A DNA stretch of 64,000 nucleotides from Hydractinia echinata (lineage: Eukaryota; Cnidaria; Hydrozoa; Anthoathecata; Hydractiniidae): positions 558,001 to 622,000 of the forward strand of contig JASGCC010000119.1 of NCBI GenBank assembly GCA_030067915.1, in the 5' to 3' direction. Below, one piece after another: positions 20,318 to 35,300 of the stretch (position 1 is the first letter of the stretch; every line of letters begins with the position of its first letter). Both the position numbers and the translations under genes were made by a program. Below the pieces are notes generated by a model. The model made no database searches. It was not told where the DNA came from and worked only from the letters and a program-made list of their open reading frames with translations.

Positions 20318-23300
20318 GTAAGTTTATTTTATCTTGCTAGCTCTAGCTAGCTAGCAAGATTAGAGTTGGTTCGCCCATATACAACCATCGCCCAATTACG
20401 GCCAGGGATATAAATTACGTATAACTTCATTTATTTATTACAATGCTAGGTTAATTCCTTGTTTGAAACACTTAAGAACCTTTTAGCTTCAAAAAACCCC
20501 AAAGTCTATCAATTCAACCACTTTATTTGTCAAGAAATGTTGGTTCAAAGCTTTTCGCAGACTGTGCACATTAAAACAGGGTGGCCAGCACCTGGAAAAT
20601 CCTGGAAATTCCTGGAAAATGGAAGGGTGTCCTTGAAGACCTGGAAAAACACTCCTTATGGTCAAAAATCCTTGAAAAACAAGGTTTTTTGATAACTGTC
20701 CTGGAATTTTTCACTAGTAGAATATACAATACTTATAATATGTCAAATCATTTTGTCTGTAACAATATTTTCAAATGTTTTCTTACTTTTTGCAAGCTGC
20801 CAAGAACTTAAAAATCTCATTACTCGATTCGATAGAATCATTGAAAGAAGGATTGATAAGCGAAACCATATTGGCTGAAAAAAAAAAAAACATGGCTTGC
20901 GTCACAAAGGCAGCTTCCTTTGTATACAGCATGAAAGTAAAAGAAAAGGAGCTGGAAGTAGTGTGTAAACAAATAGAAACCCTTGAAGAAGAGCACAAAA
21001 AGCTATAATATATAATATGATTTATATAGACAATACTTAGTTGTGTTATGTTCATTATTTTGTTTTCCTTGAGCACCTGAATGACAAAAATTTGACTTTG
21101 ATTATGATGACGTTTATTGTGCTAAAAGAGTAAATGTTAACTTCTTTGTTAGAGAATTTTTATCGTTGCTGCTAAAAACATAACATTCAACATTGGTTCA
21201 TATTTTTGTTTGTCCCATCAATTTTGTTTTATTTGTTCGACTTAGTTTTGACAGTTATATTTTGCGTAGAAATGTGTTATCATTATCAGTTCTAATGTAA
21301 AAATGTTTTTTGAGAGCAAAAATGTCCTGGAAAAATTTGATTTTGTCCTGGAAAAATGCCTAAATATGTTCCAAATTCCTGGAAAACTCCTGGAATTTCA
21401 TTTGAAAATTTTGCTGGCCACCCTGTAAAAATGGCTGACAAAATATTTTTTCGAAAATTCTTGGAACTCTCATGAAAAGTTGTGAATAGATAAAATTCAA
21501 TCAACTCTGTGTGAATTCCATACTTGGTGCTGTCCTTTAACTACCTTGTTAACAGTTCCTTATCCACACTACTAGAGGATTGAAAAGAATAGACCCAAGA
21601 AATTTCCACATTAAAAAAATATGGCGCCCTAATACGGCCATAGATAGATAGATAGGGTCTATTTGTGCCATACACGTGACAAATGGCCATATTGGTGCAC
21701 GAACATACCTGTACTTATCAAGACTAGACGATAGTTGTTTATCATAGTTGTTAACAAGTTTTGAGGGTACATTAAACACTGGCTTTATATGGGCGAACCC
21801 ACTCTAGCTATCTATTGCTTATATGAAATAATAATTCCAGACTCTGTCGCATTTAACTTCGTTAAAGGTGCAAAATCACCTTGTTGGCAAATTTTTTTTA
21901 AGGCCTTATTTTATTGTAAAAACTGAAAGATATCAGAACATGTTTAAATGTTTTACTGAAATAACAAACTCACCCTAATTTTTCTCCGCCTACAGAACCA
22001 CTATTGTAATTCATTCCACGATTCACAGGATCATAAACACACGGCAAAATCAACCATGTATACATGTCATCACCTAAAATTTAATCAAGCTAGGGATGGC
22101 TAATGCTAGTTAATTTTTTTCCGATAAGGGTGAATATGCGCCTTTTTCACTTTAATTTTAACTTCTTTAGTCTGATTCTTTTTTACCAATTCAAAATACT
22201 TGTTTTCTCATTATCTTACGCAGTTTAGGAGATAACTCCCGAACTGCATCAGGGGTACCATCCATACTCTTGTTGCCACAAGAAATGTCAAATAAATGTG
22301 TTTTAAAGTTTTACATTTCTTCCGCGGCAATTTGACTTTTCAAGAAAACTATTAAGAGAACCATTTAAGACAAAATGAAAATCTACAATAAATCTTATCA
22401 GATGGTCTTATGCTTCCTTCTTTTGATTGCGAATTTAATCCCGTTCTGAATTTTTGTTTGAAGACCACTTTAGCAGTGTTCATGCCTAGAAATATGGCCA
22501 TGGACAAATTTAAACAACAGAGATTCTGCTTCATGTGTTGTACTGGTGTATTTTTAATATATGAAAAACAATGTCACAACAATCCATTATATATTTTTAT
22601 TATTTTACCCCTTGTTTTGTATTTTAGCAAGCTGGAAACACCGCTGAAAATAAAAAGCAAATAAAAAGTCCTTGCAGGCTTAAAGATTTCGAATTCGTAC
22701 CTTGCGTTCGTCCACTTCCATCAAACCTTCTGTACATTTTTAAGTTAAAGTCAAAAATGTTCTTGAATAGTGCCAATAAGTGCGTGAGGATCCTGTCCTA
22801 AATTACATTTTCACTATGTATTTAGACATATATACATGTAATGAGAACTTCAGAACATTATGTCATGCTGAGGGTATAAAATAGATTTGGTAAACCTTTT
22901 TTTTTTCAATTATCCCGCATATAGAGGGAAAGATTCTAAGAGGGTAAAATTTGCCATCGGGGTGACAATGTAGGCTTTAGCTGACACATTTGAAACAAGC
23001 AAAACATTCACTAGTTAATTGTTAATCCATTTAGTATCGATTAAACACTTACTGAGAGTTTATAGTGGCTGTTAATTTTTAGTTCATTTTTTGCAAGTTA
23101 CATCGACGATACGACAGCGTACAGGTAAATCAGTGTTTGGAAGTATGATCTGAAAACGCACTTCTTTCCTGCAACATGACGAACCGAATTCCAACATACG
23201 AGAACTGACAGTTGTCAACACCATTTTGTGTACATACTGCTTTATGAAACTAAAGCTTGTCTGGTAATCGATGTTTATGACTAGTGGAATTGTATTGGCA

Positions 23301-26300
23301 AGGTGTTCGAATACACATGTTGAACTATGTAACGAATTCAACAGCACAACTTTGTCTGCTTGTTCAGTTTTAATGAAGCTATTTCCATCGCTATTGCATT
23401 GTCATCATGGTATTGGAATATGCATGTTGAACTATTGGATGATTTCAACAATGGTATTAAATTATGATTGAAGAACAAGGACGTGTGTTGTACTTTATAC
23501 CAAATAGCACTTCATATTCGATAAAAAGTGCACGAGAGGTAATTTGAAAATTAACTACACATTGCTGTATTCGACATGTACGCCATATCTCAGAAAAACG
23601 CTTTATTAAACTTTCAGAGATGGTTATTAATTAATGTTCCACCTTGCAACAAACGGAATACAGAAGATGCTTCTTCATTGTTCAGGGTTCAGTAAAGTTC
23701 TTCTTATCTAACATGCAAGTGGTTGTATACTATTCCATTTTCAGTATCATATCAGCTTCACTATTTAAGTCCTTAATTTTGCCACTTTCAAAGTACATCC
23801 ACATATTTTACAACATTTTTACAACGTCAAATGATACTCAACATTTCAAGTGAGTGGAAATAAAGAAGCTAGCTGGCTATCATCACTCATGTGACGAATT
23901 TACTCAGAAAAGCTTATCAGATCAGAACATTACCATGACAGAAATGCCCGTCTAGTTCCTCTCGCTGAAAACGCCATCATGAAAACAAACTTTATGTTTA
24001 CGACAGCATATTCTGCTTTTATGACAAGGGGGTAACATATGAGGAGAATAAAGGAAGTAACAATACAACCTACTAAAGTCCCGTATGAACGAAATAGCCT
24101 CTTTACCCTAAATGTAACCTTATTTAATACTTTTATAACTTTTAAATAATTTTGTGTGAACTATATTGTGTCAAAAATTGAGATATATTTCGGGTACAGC
24201 CCCCGGGATTATTTTTCAACACAAAGCAAGCCGGCCTGAACCCTGATTGGTGGTCCTTTCCGTCACAAAAAATACTCGAACCTGATTGGTTGCATTATAC
24301 GTCATTACAAGAAGTTGCCCCCGCAACGGAAACGGCATCGATGGCGTTTTGGTCAAATTGCCGGACGAAGATAAAAAGAAAAAGGAGGAAAATCGGCTGG
24401 TTTCAATAAGAATTCGGATACGATCCGAAATCTTAATAGGGATTGGCGATGAGGTAAAAGTAACAGCTACCATGAATGCCACATGTTGTTCTGGGTGGGT
24501 TCGAGAAAAAAAGTCAAATTGACGTTTTTCGTGGAAACTTGAGTATGGATGATGCACCTTACTCCTTTGGAAAATGGGTCATGGTTTTCAAAAAGGGAAA
24601 ACAGAATGTCTGACACTGTGAGTAAAACATAATGGATACAAAAGCACTGGAAAGCATTCTGGGGTTGTTTTTTTCTTTGAGTTTTTAAGTTAAAAAAAAA
24701 AATAGTTTTAGAGAATACTTTTGAGAACTTGAAATTATTTTTATCAACTGGTAGTTTTATACAACTTTAACAATGTATAACAGCCGTTTTGGTTGTTTAC
24801 GGTTGAGAAACTGTTACACGTTGTAAATTACGTGTTTTGTAAAAGCACTACTCCTATGTATTAGCCAAAAATTAGTAGTGTACAGGCTAAACACCACTTT
24901 TTATTTTAGTGGTTTCCCGATCACAAAACCATTTCCCATGTTTCTCCCGGTTTTAGCTAACAGACTTGTCAAGTCTCGTGCAACTCTCGTAAGTGACACA
25001 CGTTCAAGTGAAACTTGGCGCATCATTTCAAATTACAAACATTTTTTCTTATTTTACCATGTATATAATCCTTAGTTATTGGTATATAGTGAACACAAGT
25101 TTTTCTTTTTATACATTTTATGTATATATAAAAATGTTTTTTGAGGTTAATCCAATTTGATATGGATTGATAATGAATAAAATTTGTACTGTATGTTAAA
25201 GTCCTAATACATCATGTACAAAGATAAAAGCAATAAAAAATATTAAAAATACTATCCAGTCCCTGAGTACAAGTTTAAGGGAGTGTTTAAGAAAAAGCTA
25301 GTGTGGAAACGCTAGATAATGGAACACCATAAAGAATAACGCCAGACACAGAGACAAACTAGTGAGAAATGCTAAGAAGATATAAGCAGATCTAGTTGGA
25401 CAGGTATTTAGTGACTTCACAAATTCACAAAGTATCTTTATTGGACATGTAAATAACTTAGGAAGAAAGAAATCTGAGATTTCTGTGCTACTAGAACAAA
25501 CCAGATTTGATCTGAAACTAAATCCATCTGCAGATGTCCTTGATCATGAGATCATGCATATATAAAAATAATGGTTCTGGTGGCTGGGGTAGTACTTTGA
25601 TTTATTGTAAAAGCAATTTAAATTCATTTGAAAACACCCACTTAAGATCGTTTGACTCTGAGATTGTGTGGCTTGAAGTTATTATTAAATCTCGAAATTT
25701 AATTGAATCTTGTATAAACCTTCTTGTGACTGTCGCAAGTTCTTCACTTTATTGATGTTTTTTATATTGATTTATCAAAGGAACAACAAAAATCAAATTT
25801 TCACATACAAAAATGGTTTAAAATACCTACCAAAAGATTTAATATCTACAGTATTTTACAAAACAAGGCACTCGCAAACACACAGATTGATCATATCTTA
25901 ACCACCCTTTCATGTAAACAGAAAATAATAGACCTTGGAATTTCGAACCACCTGTTAGGTTTCACAGGTACCTAGGACCTTACGCACAAGTTAAACCACA
26001 CATTTTACTGCGGATGTTGTAACACATTGATAATGATAATGATGCTCAAACTAAACAAATAAATATTTACAATTTAGAATGAAATTTATAGATTGAGTAG
26101 TACAAACGTAATAAATCGTATAAACATACCAGCTTGCCACAGCAAAATAAACAACGTGAAAAACTTGAACGTGTGGTTGAAAAACTTGAAAGTTAGTTGA
26201 AATACTTGAAAGTTGAAACTTGAATGAATCTTCTAATACAAAAATACGTAAATGCCTTGATTTTGATTTAGAAGTGGAATAAAGTTTTTAATAGCTCTGA

Positions 26301-29300
26301 CTCTGGCTTCTCACTTGTGTATCAAAAAACATTGAATCTGAATGTGTGAAAAATAGATCGTAAAATATTATATATAGTTATACAATTAAATTTTTATTTC
26401 CCTATGGGATAAAAAGTGGTGTTAATTTTTAGAATTTTTTTTGAACAGTCTGTAAACTTGATATACAACAAATCAAGACAAACAGTACCGCCCAAATTTA
26501 ACTTTACATGTACGCGATAGTTATCACCTTTGCACGAGCTTTCGGTAGCGTCAGAACTTTCGTTGTTATTGTTAACCTATTGTTAAATACATGAGCTATT
26601 TTTGCATGTTGAAAACAATAGAATTCATGTCTTGTTCGCGAAATTTAATTAGCTCATGTGAACTGCTTGTGTCCCATTGTTGTATTTAATTGCTGTAGTC
26701 GTCAAGAGATCAACGAGAGAAAATAAAATTTAACAAAAAGATTTAAGTATCTATTGTTTATACTCACGAACGGTAATGTTAAACCATTTATTTATAAATG
26801 TTATGTTTTCTCTTATGCTCGTGTTTTACGTGCGTGCGTGCAATTTTATTTCTTTTCACACGAAGCTAAATGTTATATTTCGCACATAAAATATAAGTAA
26901 CTCTTAAAAAATCGCGCAAACAATTTTCTTATAAAAGCTAGCGTGTTGACAAAAATTACAATTGGCCTCCGGGAAATGGAAACAAACGAAATAAAAACAT
27001 TGTTTTAATGTTCAGATGCTCGACCTAAGAACAAAAAGCGGCGTTAGAAATGCTTTTTTAGATCGCATATTAAAAATTTAAGAACGAAAAGCGGCGATGG
27101 AAAAGTTCGTTAGATCGCATTTAAAAAATTTAAGAACGAAGAACGGCGATAGAAAAGCTTTTTTTGATCGCATTTTAAAAGTTTAAGAACGAAAGCGGCG
27201 ATAGAAACGCTTTTTTAGATCGCGTTTTAAAAGTTTAAGAACGAAGAACGGCGATAAAAAAGTTTTATTAGATCACATTTTAAAAGTTTAAGAACAAAAA
27301 GCGGCGATAGAAAAGCTTTTTTAGATCGCATTTTAAAAGTTTAAGAATGAAAAACGGCGATAGAAATGCTTTTTTAGATCGCGTTTTAAAAGTGTAAGAA
27401 CGAAAAGTGGCGATAGAAAACCTTTTTTAGATCGCATTTTAAAAGTTTAAGAACGAAAAGCGACAATAGAAATGCCTTTTTAGATCGCGTTTTAAAAGTT
27501 TAAGAACGAAAAGCGGCGATAGAAAAGCTTTTTTAGATCGCATTTTAAAGTTTAAGAACGAAGAACGGCGATAGAAATGCTTTTTTAGATCGCATCGCAA
27601 AAACAAAATGTTCTCACAATGAGTGTTTAGATCTGTAAGAACGTCAAAAGTTAGATTTTTAGATTTTTCTTTCTTCGGTATTGAAATTTGATTTGTTTTC
27701 GAAATCTTATCGTGAAGAGAAAAGTCCTAAAAGTAGGGTTTTTCCGTTTGCGCTGTTAAACGTTGCTTTTTATAAGAAGAACTTTTAAAAGTAAAACTCG
27801 CGTACATGTAAAGTTACATGCGGGCGGTACTGTATAACACAACTTTACACTCCGCCAATGGAATTGCGAGATTTGTTGATACCATTAATTCTCATATAAC
27901 GATTTTAACATGGCCGTATGAGATAACTCTGCTAACTCCTCCATTATGCTTAATTCGTTGATAGCGTGAATTAATACTAAGTCTCTCACAGATCTCTGTG
28001 TTGTATGGTCACATATTCACTAGAATTTTGATATTTGACATCGCATCTACGAACATTTTCATCGTCATCGACTGTAACTGACGTCACCATTCCGTATTGA
28101 TAGGTGCAACAAAGGGGATTTTTCTGCTTCAGGAATAGCACTATGTCGCCGGTTTTTATACCACGATCGCTATTGAACCATTTTGGTTGATGCATCAATT
28201 TGGGCACGTGTGATATTAACCACCCTTCAAACCATACTTCGAACACCTTTTGATTTTCTCGTAACAATTTCTTAGGCTTTGATACCAAGTCAAATCCTCC
28301 GGTCGGACTGCGGTCATTATTTCGGCCTAGTAACAGTCGGTTTGGTGTGATTAAATCCATCTGCTCAAAGTCGGAAACAAAATTTCCTAGCGCTAGTGGT
28401 AAATCATTGATCATGTTTGGGATGCTTGACGAAAAGGTCTCTCACTATAAAAACGATAATCACTTGTGAGCATTTTTCTCGATGGAAGCTTTAATTTCTT
28501 TGATTTTCCTCTCAACTTTCCCGTAAAAGTTTTGACCACCTACTGGACACATCTTGAATTGAACATTCATCTTCTAGTGCAACGCATTTTTTATGGCCGT
28601 AAAGTTGAGTTTCATGGACGAACAGCTGCTGACAATTTGACTACCCTCGTCTGGTAGTAGAAATTTCGGGTATCCTACTTCGCATGCAAACCTTACGAAG
28701 CTTTGTATAAAACTATCCGCACTATAGTCATCCATAACCTTGATCTTTATAGCTGATGTTGTAGCGCAGCAAAATACTGCCATCCAAATTTTTACTGTCT
28801 TTCTCTTGTGATGTGTTGAGTAAGACGGAAATGGTCCTGCTAAATCTACCTGTGTAACATAAAATGCAGGCGCAATTGTGATGTTTGCATTTGAGATTGG
28901 GCCCATGGCAACGTCGATGGATTTCTTAGTCAGGAATCAGCATCTCTCACATTGTTTTTGAAACAATTTTATCAAATCCCTGCCATCTAAAATGTAGCTA
29001 AATTTTAAAACATAACGTACACAGTTTCAATTCCATAATGTTTTGCAACGTCACTATACCAATGTGCTTCATTCACAATACTATCCGCTAGAGGTGAATG
29101 TTTATCTATGATGGGCACACAGAATGTAGCAGTGCTTAAATATTTCATGACAATTGAGAGAGTTCTAACACTATTCACGTTTTCAGAAGGAAGCATTCGA
29201 CCGAAAATACAAGATACCTCCTCTTTCCTTTGCTAACTTTCTGTACCTTGATTCCTTTACGAACTCTTTTACTTCAAGTGTAGCCTTTCTGAAGAAATAA

Positions 29301-32300
29301 TTCTTTGATTCTTCAATTTTTGCATTAGAGAGAAGAATCGATTTGTCTTGTATTACCTTACTTCTCATCTTTTCCATCAAATTTCGAATCAATCTTATGA
29401 CATAAGCAACAATTCTTATAACGGTATTGAATCTCGTGAAGTTTGGATCTAAAAGGTAATCTGAGAATTTATACCTCTCCAGTACTTCAGTTGGTACATT
29501 TCTTTTCAATATCAGCTTTGAATTGAAGACTTCAGTTGTTCTCTCAACAACACTATTATCTAAACCAGAATATGGGAATTGAATTATATCAGAGGATAGA
29601 ATCATTTCTTTACGTAAATCGGACTTTTCGTTATTGTCCAATTTCCCTCCTTCTACTGATTTAACCGGAAATTGACTTTTATCTAATTTCATCCAGTCCA
29701 ATCCATTTATCCAAATTGAATTTTTGTCAACATCTTTTATTTTTGCGCTTTTCCGAGTTCCGATGTCTGCAATCATATTTTTGCTCTGCACAAACTTCCA
29801 ATCCTTTGGTTGGGTAAATCTTCTGATCACGATGACTCTATTTTTCACCCACTGCTTCAAAGTCTTTTGATCGGAGTGAATCCAATGCAACGTTATTCGA
29901 CTATCGGTTAATTTGTAATGTTTTTGATGAAGTTGGTGGAATGATCTTTTTACTACTTCACCAGTATGTACATTTAATGTTGCAGCAAGTAATTCGGCTC
30001 TTGGTAAGGTCATCTCTTCTGGTACAAGCTTAGATCTCCTGAATACAAATTGACATGAATAGGTACCATCTTTTCTTTCAAATTGAGCATATATCGCCGC
30101 GCACGCTACACTCTTACATGCATCTCCGGTATCAATTGTTGATATATTCAAGTTGACAGCATCTTCTGGTACCACTGCTCGTTTGTATTTGATTGAATTA
30201 ATTTCTCCCATCATTTCAAAATGAGAGATCCATATGTGACGCAGATCGTCTGGTATGACGTCATCCCAATTCATCGTTCTTCTAACTAATTCATGGAGAC
30301 CAATTTTCATAGCAACTGTTATCGGAGTGACCTTTCCCGTCAGGTCGAAGATATCAGCTGCTTTGGGGACACAATGACGTCTTGTTAATCGGTATGGAAT
30401 GGTTTTGCTTGATCGGATATTGTCTTTTTCCCACGTGATTTTTTAGAAAAATTTAATTCACCAATATCTAAAGATATCGGGTCCACTTCATTCCAGCAAC
30501 GCTGATTTGGTCACTGTTGTCTGAAAGATTCTCTGGCGGCTTACTATTGGAAAATGATACTCCTTTTAATATAAATCCACCACGATTTAGAACGATTTCT
30601 AACTCATCTGCTCTTTTGAAGGCTAATTCTTGAGTTTCGGCACCGGTTATGCAGTCATCAACATATATATCCTTTTGCACAATTTGGTTGACTTCCGGGC
30701 ATTCGTCTGCAGATAATTTTGCAGTTTCTCGTAAAGCTCTCTCCGATTGGTTTCCGCTAGACTTGACACCATAGATTAGTGTTTTGATTATCTTTTGTTC
30801 AGGTATCTTGGTAATGTCTAAATCCTGTTGCCAGATAAAGCGTTGAAGACACCAATGAGATTCGTGGAGACACACTGTGTTGTACATTTTCCTGATGTCA
30901 GTATGAAATGCAATTCTGTGTGACATCCACCGAATAACGATTTCGACCAACTTATTCATATTGTTTGATCCTTTGGCGAGTATGTCGTTCGGACTAATTC
31001 TGGTATCGGTTGGTCGTGATGCGTCGAATACTAATCGGCTTGGAGTTGTTACTGAGTTGGGCTTCCATACTACACGCCAAGGTATAAAATTTTGATTTTG
31101 ATTATCTTTCAGCTGCTTTTGCTGCTCATCAGTTAAATTTTTCACATACTCCATAAATCCCAACGGTTGCTTTTTGTTCTCCAATTCTATCATTTCGGTT
31201 TTGCTTTGAGGATTTCCTAATTCTTTATTTGCTGTTGATATACGCGAAGAGCATGATGCTTGTTTGGGGCAAGTTTAACTTCTGGCTTGTGTAGCAGGGC
31301 TAGATACGCTGAGGTGACTTTGTTGATGATATCGACTGTAACAGACTTATTTATCACATCTTGATCGATGTCCTCTTTTATGGTCAGTAGTGTGATATTG
31401 TCGTGGATTTTGCAGTTTTCGCAGTTTCGACACTCTATGCACCTGTAAACCAGATTTATAAAGTTCGTACTGTTCAGTTAGAAACGTGCAAAACTGATTT
31501 GAGTTGCCAAGCATTGACTCTATTTTACTAAACACTTCATGGGGACCTCCCATTACACCTCTTCCACCGTCTGTATTTTTGAAGAAGGAACGATATATGG
31601 ACAGTCCTGATGGGAGTTGAAATATTAATAAAGGATGATACCTTAGGGATCGTCTCCGAGATCGTTTCAAAAAAAATCGTTTCAAATCGTTTCATTTTTT
31701 AATTAGCATAGCATGTGATACAAATTTGAAACGATTTTAAAGTAATGTTTAATTTTTTGAAATCGTTTCAGATCGTATGGAAATCGTTTCACTATTTTGT
31801 AAATCGTTTCATTAAAAAATAAAATCGTTTCATAATCGTTTCATAATCGTTTCAAGATTGTTTTATTATATTTACTTGAAATCGTTGCACATACCATAAT
31901 TCGTTTCAAAATTGTATCATTATGATCGTTTCAGTATATTTATTTTAGATCGTTTCAAAATCGTTTCAAGGTGTTTCTTTTACATTCTTTTAACATAAAA
32001 GAATAAAAGAAATTATTAATCTAATAAAGGTCTCTCAATAAAACCTACGCGCTGTCACATAGGTTTTTCTATCGCTGCTTTTCGTTCTTAAACTTTTAAA
32101 ATGCGATCTCTAACGAAGCTTTTTTATCGCCGCCTTTCGTTCTTAAATTTTTAAAATGCGATCTAAAAAAGCTTTTCTATCGCCGCTTTTTGTTCCTAAA
32201 CTTTTAAAATGCGATCTTAAAAAGCTTTTCTATCGCCGTTCTTCGTTCTTAAATTTTTAAAATGCGATCTAAAAAAGCATTTCTATCGCCGTTCTTCGTT

Positions 32301-35300
32301 CTTAAATTTTTAAAAAGCGATCTAAAAAAGCATTTCTATCGCCGTTCTTCGTTTTTAAACTTTTAAAATGCGATCTCAAAAAGCTTTTCTATCGCCGCTT
32401 TTCGTTCTTAAACTTTTAAAATGCGATCTCAAAAAGCTTTTCTATCGCCGCTTTTCATTCTTAAACTTTTAAAATGCGATCTCAAAAAGCTTTTCTATCG
32501 CCGTTCTTCGTTCTTAAATTTTTAAAATGCGATCTAAAAAAGCATTTCTATTGCGTTCTTCGTTCTTAAATTTTTAAAAAGCGATCTAAAAAAGCATTTC
32601 TATCGCCGTTCTTCGTTCTTAAACTTTTAAAATGCGATCTCAAAAAGCTTTTCTATCGCCGCTTTTCGTTCTTAAACTTTTAAAATGCCGTTCTTCGTTC
32701 GTTCTTTTCGTTCTTAAACTTTTAAAATGCGATCTCAAAAAGCTTTTCTATCGCCGCTTTTCGTTCTTAAACTTTTAAAATGCGATCTCAAAAAGCTTTT
32801 CTATCGCCGTTCTTCGTTCTTAAATTTTTAAAATGCGATCTAAAAAATCATATCTATCGCCGCTTTTCGTTCTTAAACTTTTAAAATGCGATCTAACGAA
32901 GCATTTCTATCGCTGTTCTTCGTTCTTAAATTTTTAAAAAGCGGTCTAAAAAAGCATTTCTATCGCCGCTTTTCGTTCTTAAACTTTTAAAATGCGATCT
33001 AACGAAGCATTTCTATCGCCGTTCTTTGTTCTTAAATTTTTAAAATGCGATCTAAAAAAGCATTTCTATCGCCGTTCTTCGTTCTTAAATTTTTAAAAGG
33101 CGATCTAAAAAAGCATTTCTATCGCCGTTCTTCGTTCTTAAACTTTTAAAATGCGATCTCAAAAAGCTTTTCTATCGCCGCTTTTCGTTCTTAAACTTTT
33201 AAAATGCGATCTAAAAAAGCATTTCTATCGCCGTTCTTCGTTCTTAAACTTTTAAAATGCGATCTAACGAAGCATTTCTATCGCCGCTTTTCGTTCTTAA
33301 ACTTTTAAAATGCGATCTCAAAAAGCTTTTCTATCGCCGTTCTTCGTTCTTAAGTTTTTAAAATGCGATGTAAAAAATCATATCTATCGCCGCTTTTCGT
33401 TCTTAAACTTTTAAAATGCGATCTCAAAAAGCTTTTCTATCGCCGTTCTTCGTTCTTAAATTTTTAAAATGCAATCTAAAAAATCATATCTATCGCCGCT
33501 TTTCGTTCTTAAACTTTTAAAATGCGATCTAACGAAGCATTTCTATCGCCGTTCTTCATTCTTAAATTTTTAAAATGTGATCTAAAAAAGCATTTCTATC
33601 GCCGCATTTCGTTCTTAAATTTTTAAAATGCGATCTAACGAAGCTTTTCTATCGCCGTTCTTCGTTCTTAAACTTTTAAAATGCGATCTCAAAAAGCATT
33701 TCTATCGCCGATCTTCGTTCTTAAATTTTTTTTCATCGCAATATTTTCCATTTTAAAGGAAATTGTTAGTTTTAAGAAAAACTGTTTATTTTTAGTTTTA
33801 CGATAAAAGATGTTGTTGATGATGTCGATGTTGTGTTGAATAAAAAGAAAGAGAAACAATAATTTTACATTTATATATAAGTTTAATTGGTTTTTAATTA
33901 GTTCAACATCGTTTCAAAATTCGTTTCAATAACTTCAAAGACTTTTACATCGTATCACAAATAATATTTTGACAACCGTATCAAATCGTTTCAGAATTTT
34001 TTCTAATCGTTTCAAAATAGTTTCAAAATCGTTTCACAATCGTTTCATTTTTACGTAGTTTATACAAAATCGTTTCGCAATTCAAATATGAAACATTTAA
34101 TTCGTTTCATGATACGATTATGAAACGATGTGAAAAAAATATTGAAACGATTTCCATACGATGAAAATCGTTTCAATTCGTATCAAAACTGAAACGATCT
34201 TGGAGACGATCCCTTAAGTATTTGGCTCCTACCATGAAATCTGGGTTTCCGCCAACAAACTTGGGAAGTTTTGGCAGCTTTCTTACGTCACCACCCCTTT
34301 CCACATAACAGGCGCGTATATGATCTTCCACTTTACCTTAAAGGGATACCTTGAAGACGTTGTTGTTATTTTTGGCCAACATACTCTAGACATTAATGCT
34401 TCAGTACCATTGTGTAGCGGTATTTTTACACTATATATACCGTAATTCAATTGTCTTTTCACGTCTCCAACACCTCCTAATTGTATGGGACCAGCGAATT
34501 CTTGAACAGCTCGATTCCCAATCCTTCGAATCGCATCATATTTTGATAAAACAGGTTAAATCGTTCACCATTAACTTTGATAGTTTGAAGCATGTAAACT
34601 GCTGAATCAGTAATTACATCATTTGGAACTTGATCTACCTTATAAAATTGATTTGATTAAGATGCATGAAATGTTAGTTTAATTTCTTTTGAATATACAG
34701 GGAGGTCAACAGGCGGACAAAGAATACATTTGTTTCGATACTCGATTAGTAAATTTTCATTTCCATGCCTTTCATACTAAAACATGCTTTTTCGTAGGGT
34801 CTGATGGTTAATATGTTTGCATGTAAAGTCAATTTGACAGGCACCATTTTTATGTTTACCTTCTGAATGAGATGCCCCAGGAAATAAACACGGTATATCT
34901 GTATACAGTGTTTATCCCTTTCTCCTGAGTTCTGAAAAACGCTCGTATGGGGTCATTTCAGTGAACTTCTTGCAAGAAAAATACTGTATTAATCTCATAT
35001 CGTTTGGTCTCTTGGTTGATGTATGGTCAGTCTCACCACAAATAAAACATTTGCTTTGATCAACTCTCTCACCATAATGAGTTCCACGTTTGTTGTATCT
35101 TTTAGCGTCTTTCTTGCTTTGTATGTCAGCTTTTGTGTCTTTCTTATCCCATGTTTCTTGATTCATCAGTTTTTGTTGCTGGACTTTGATGTCTTTTTCC
35201 AAAAATGTAATCAATTGCTTCCAGCAATCTTCTCCGTCCAGATCGTCCTCACATGTTTTAGAAATCCACTGGGTCATTCTTTCGTTACCCAGTTTGTACA

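Larger units (their letters stand above)
25953..27849 (-). repeat. BEL/Pao 3' LTR, split by a transposon
   Basis: The two parts 25953-26483 and about 27839-27849 together match the LTR at 36514-37068 almost base for base, for example GGTACCTAGGACC and ACTGCGGATGTTGTAAC. The intact copy reads GACATATAAC where this one is split, which shows the insertion site directly. Confidence 0.85.

Noticed and set aside
32067..33735. Array of 53-bp units considered as a CRISPR-like array
   Set aside because: The whole unit is repeated with no variable spacers, in a eukaryotic transposon.
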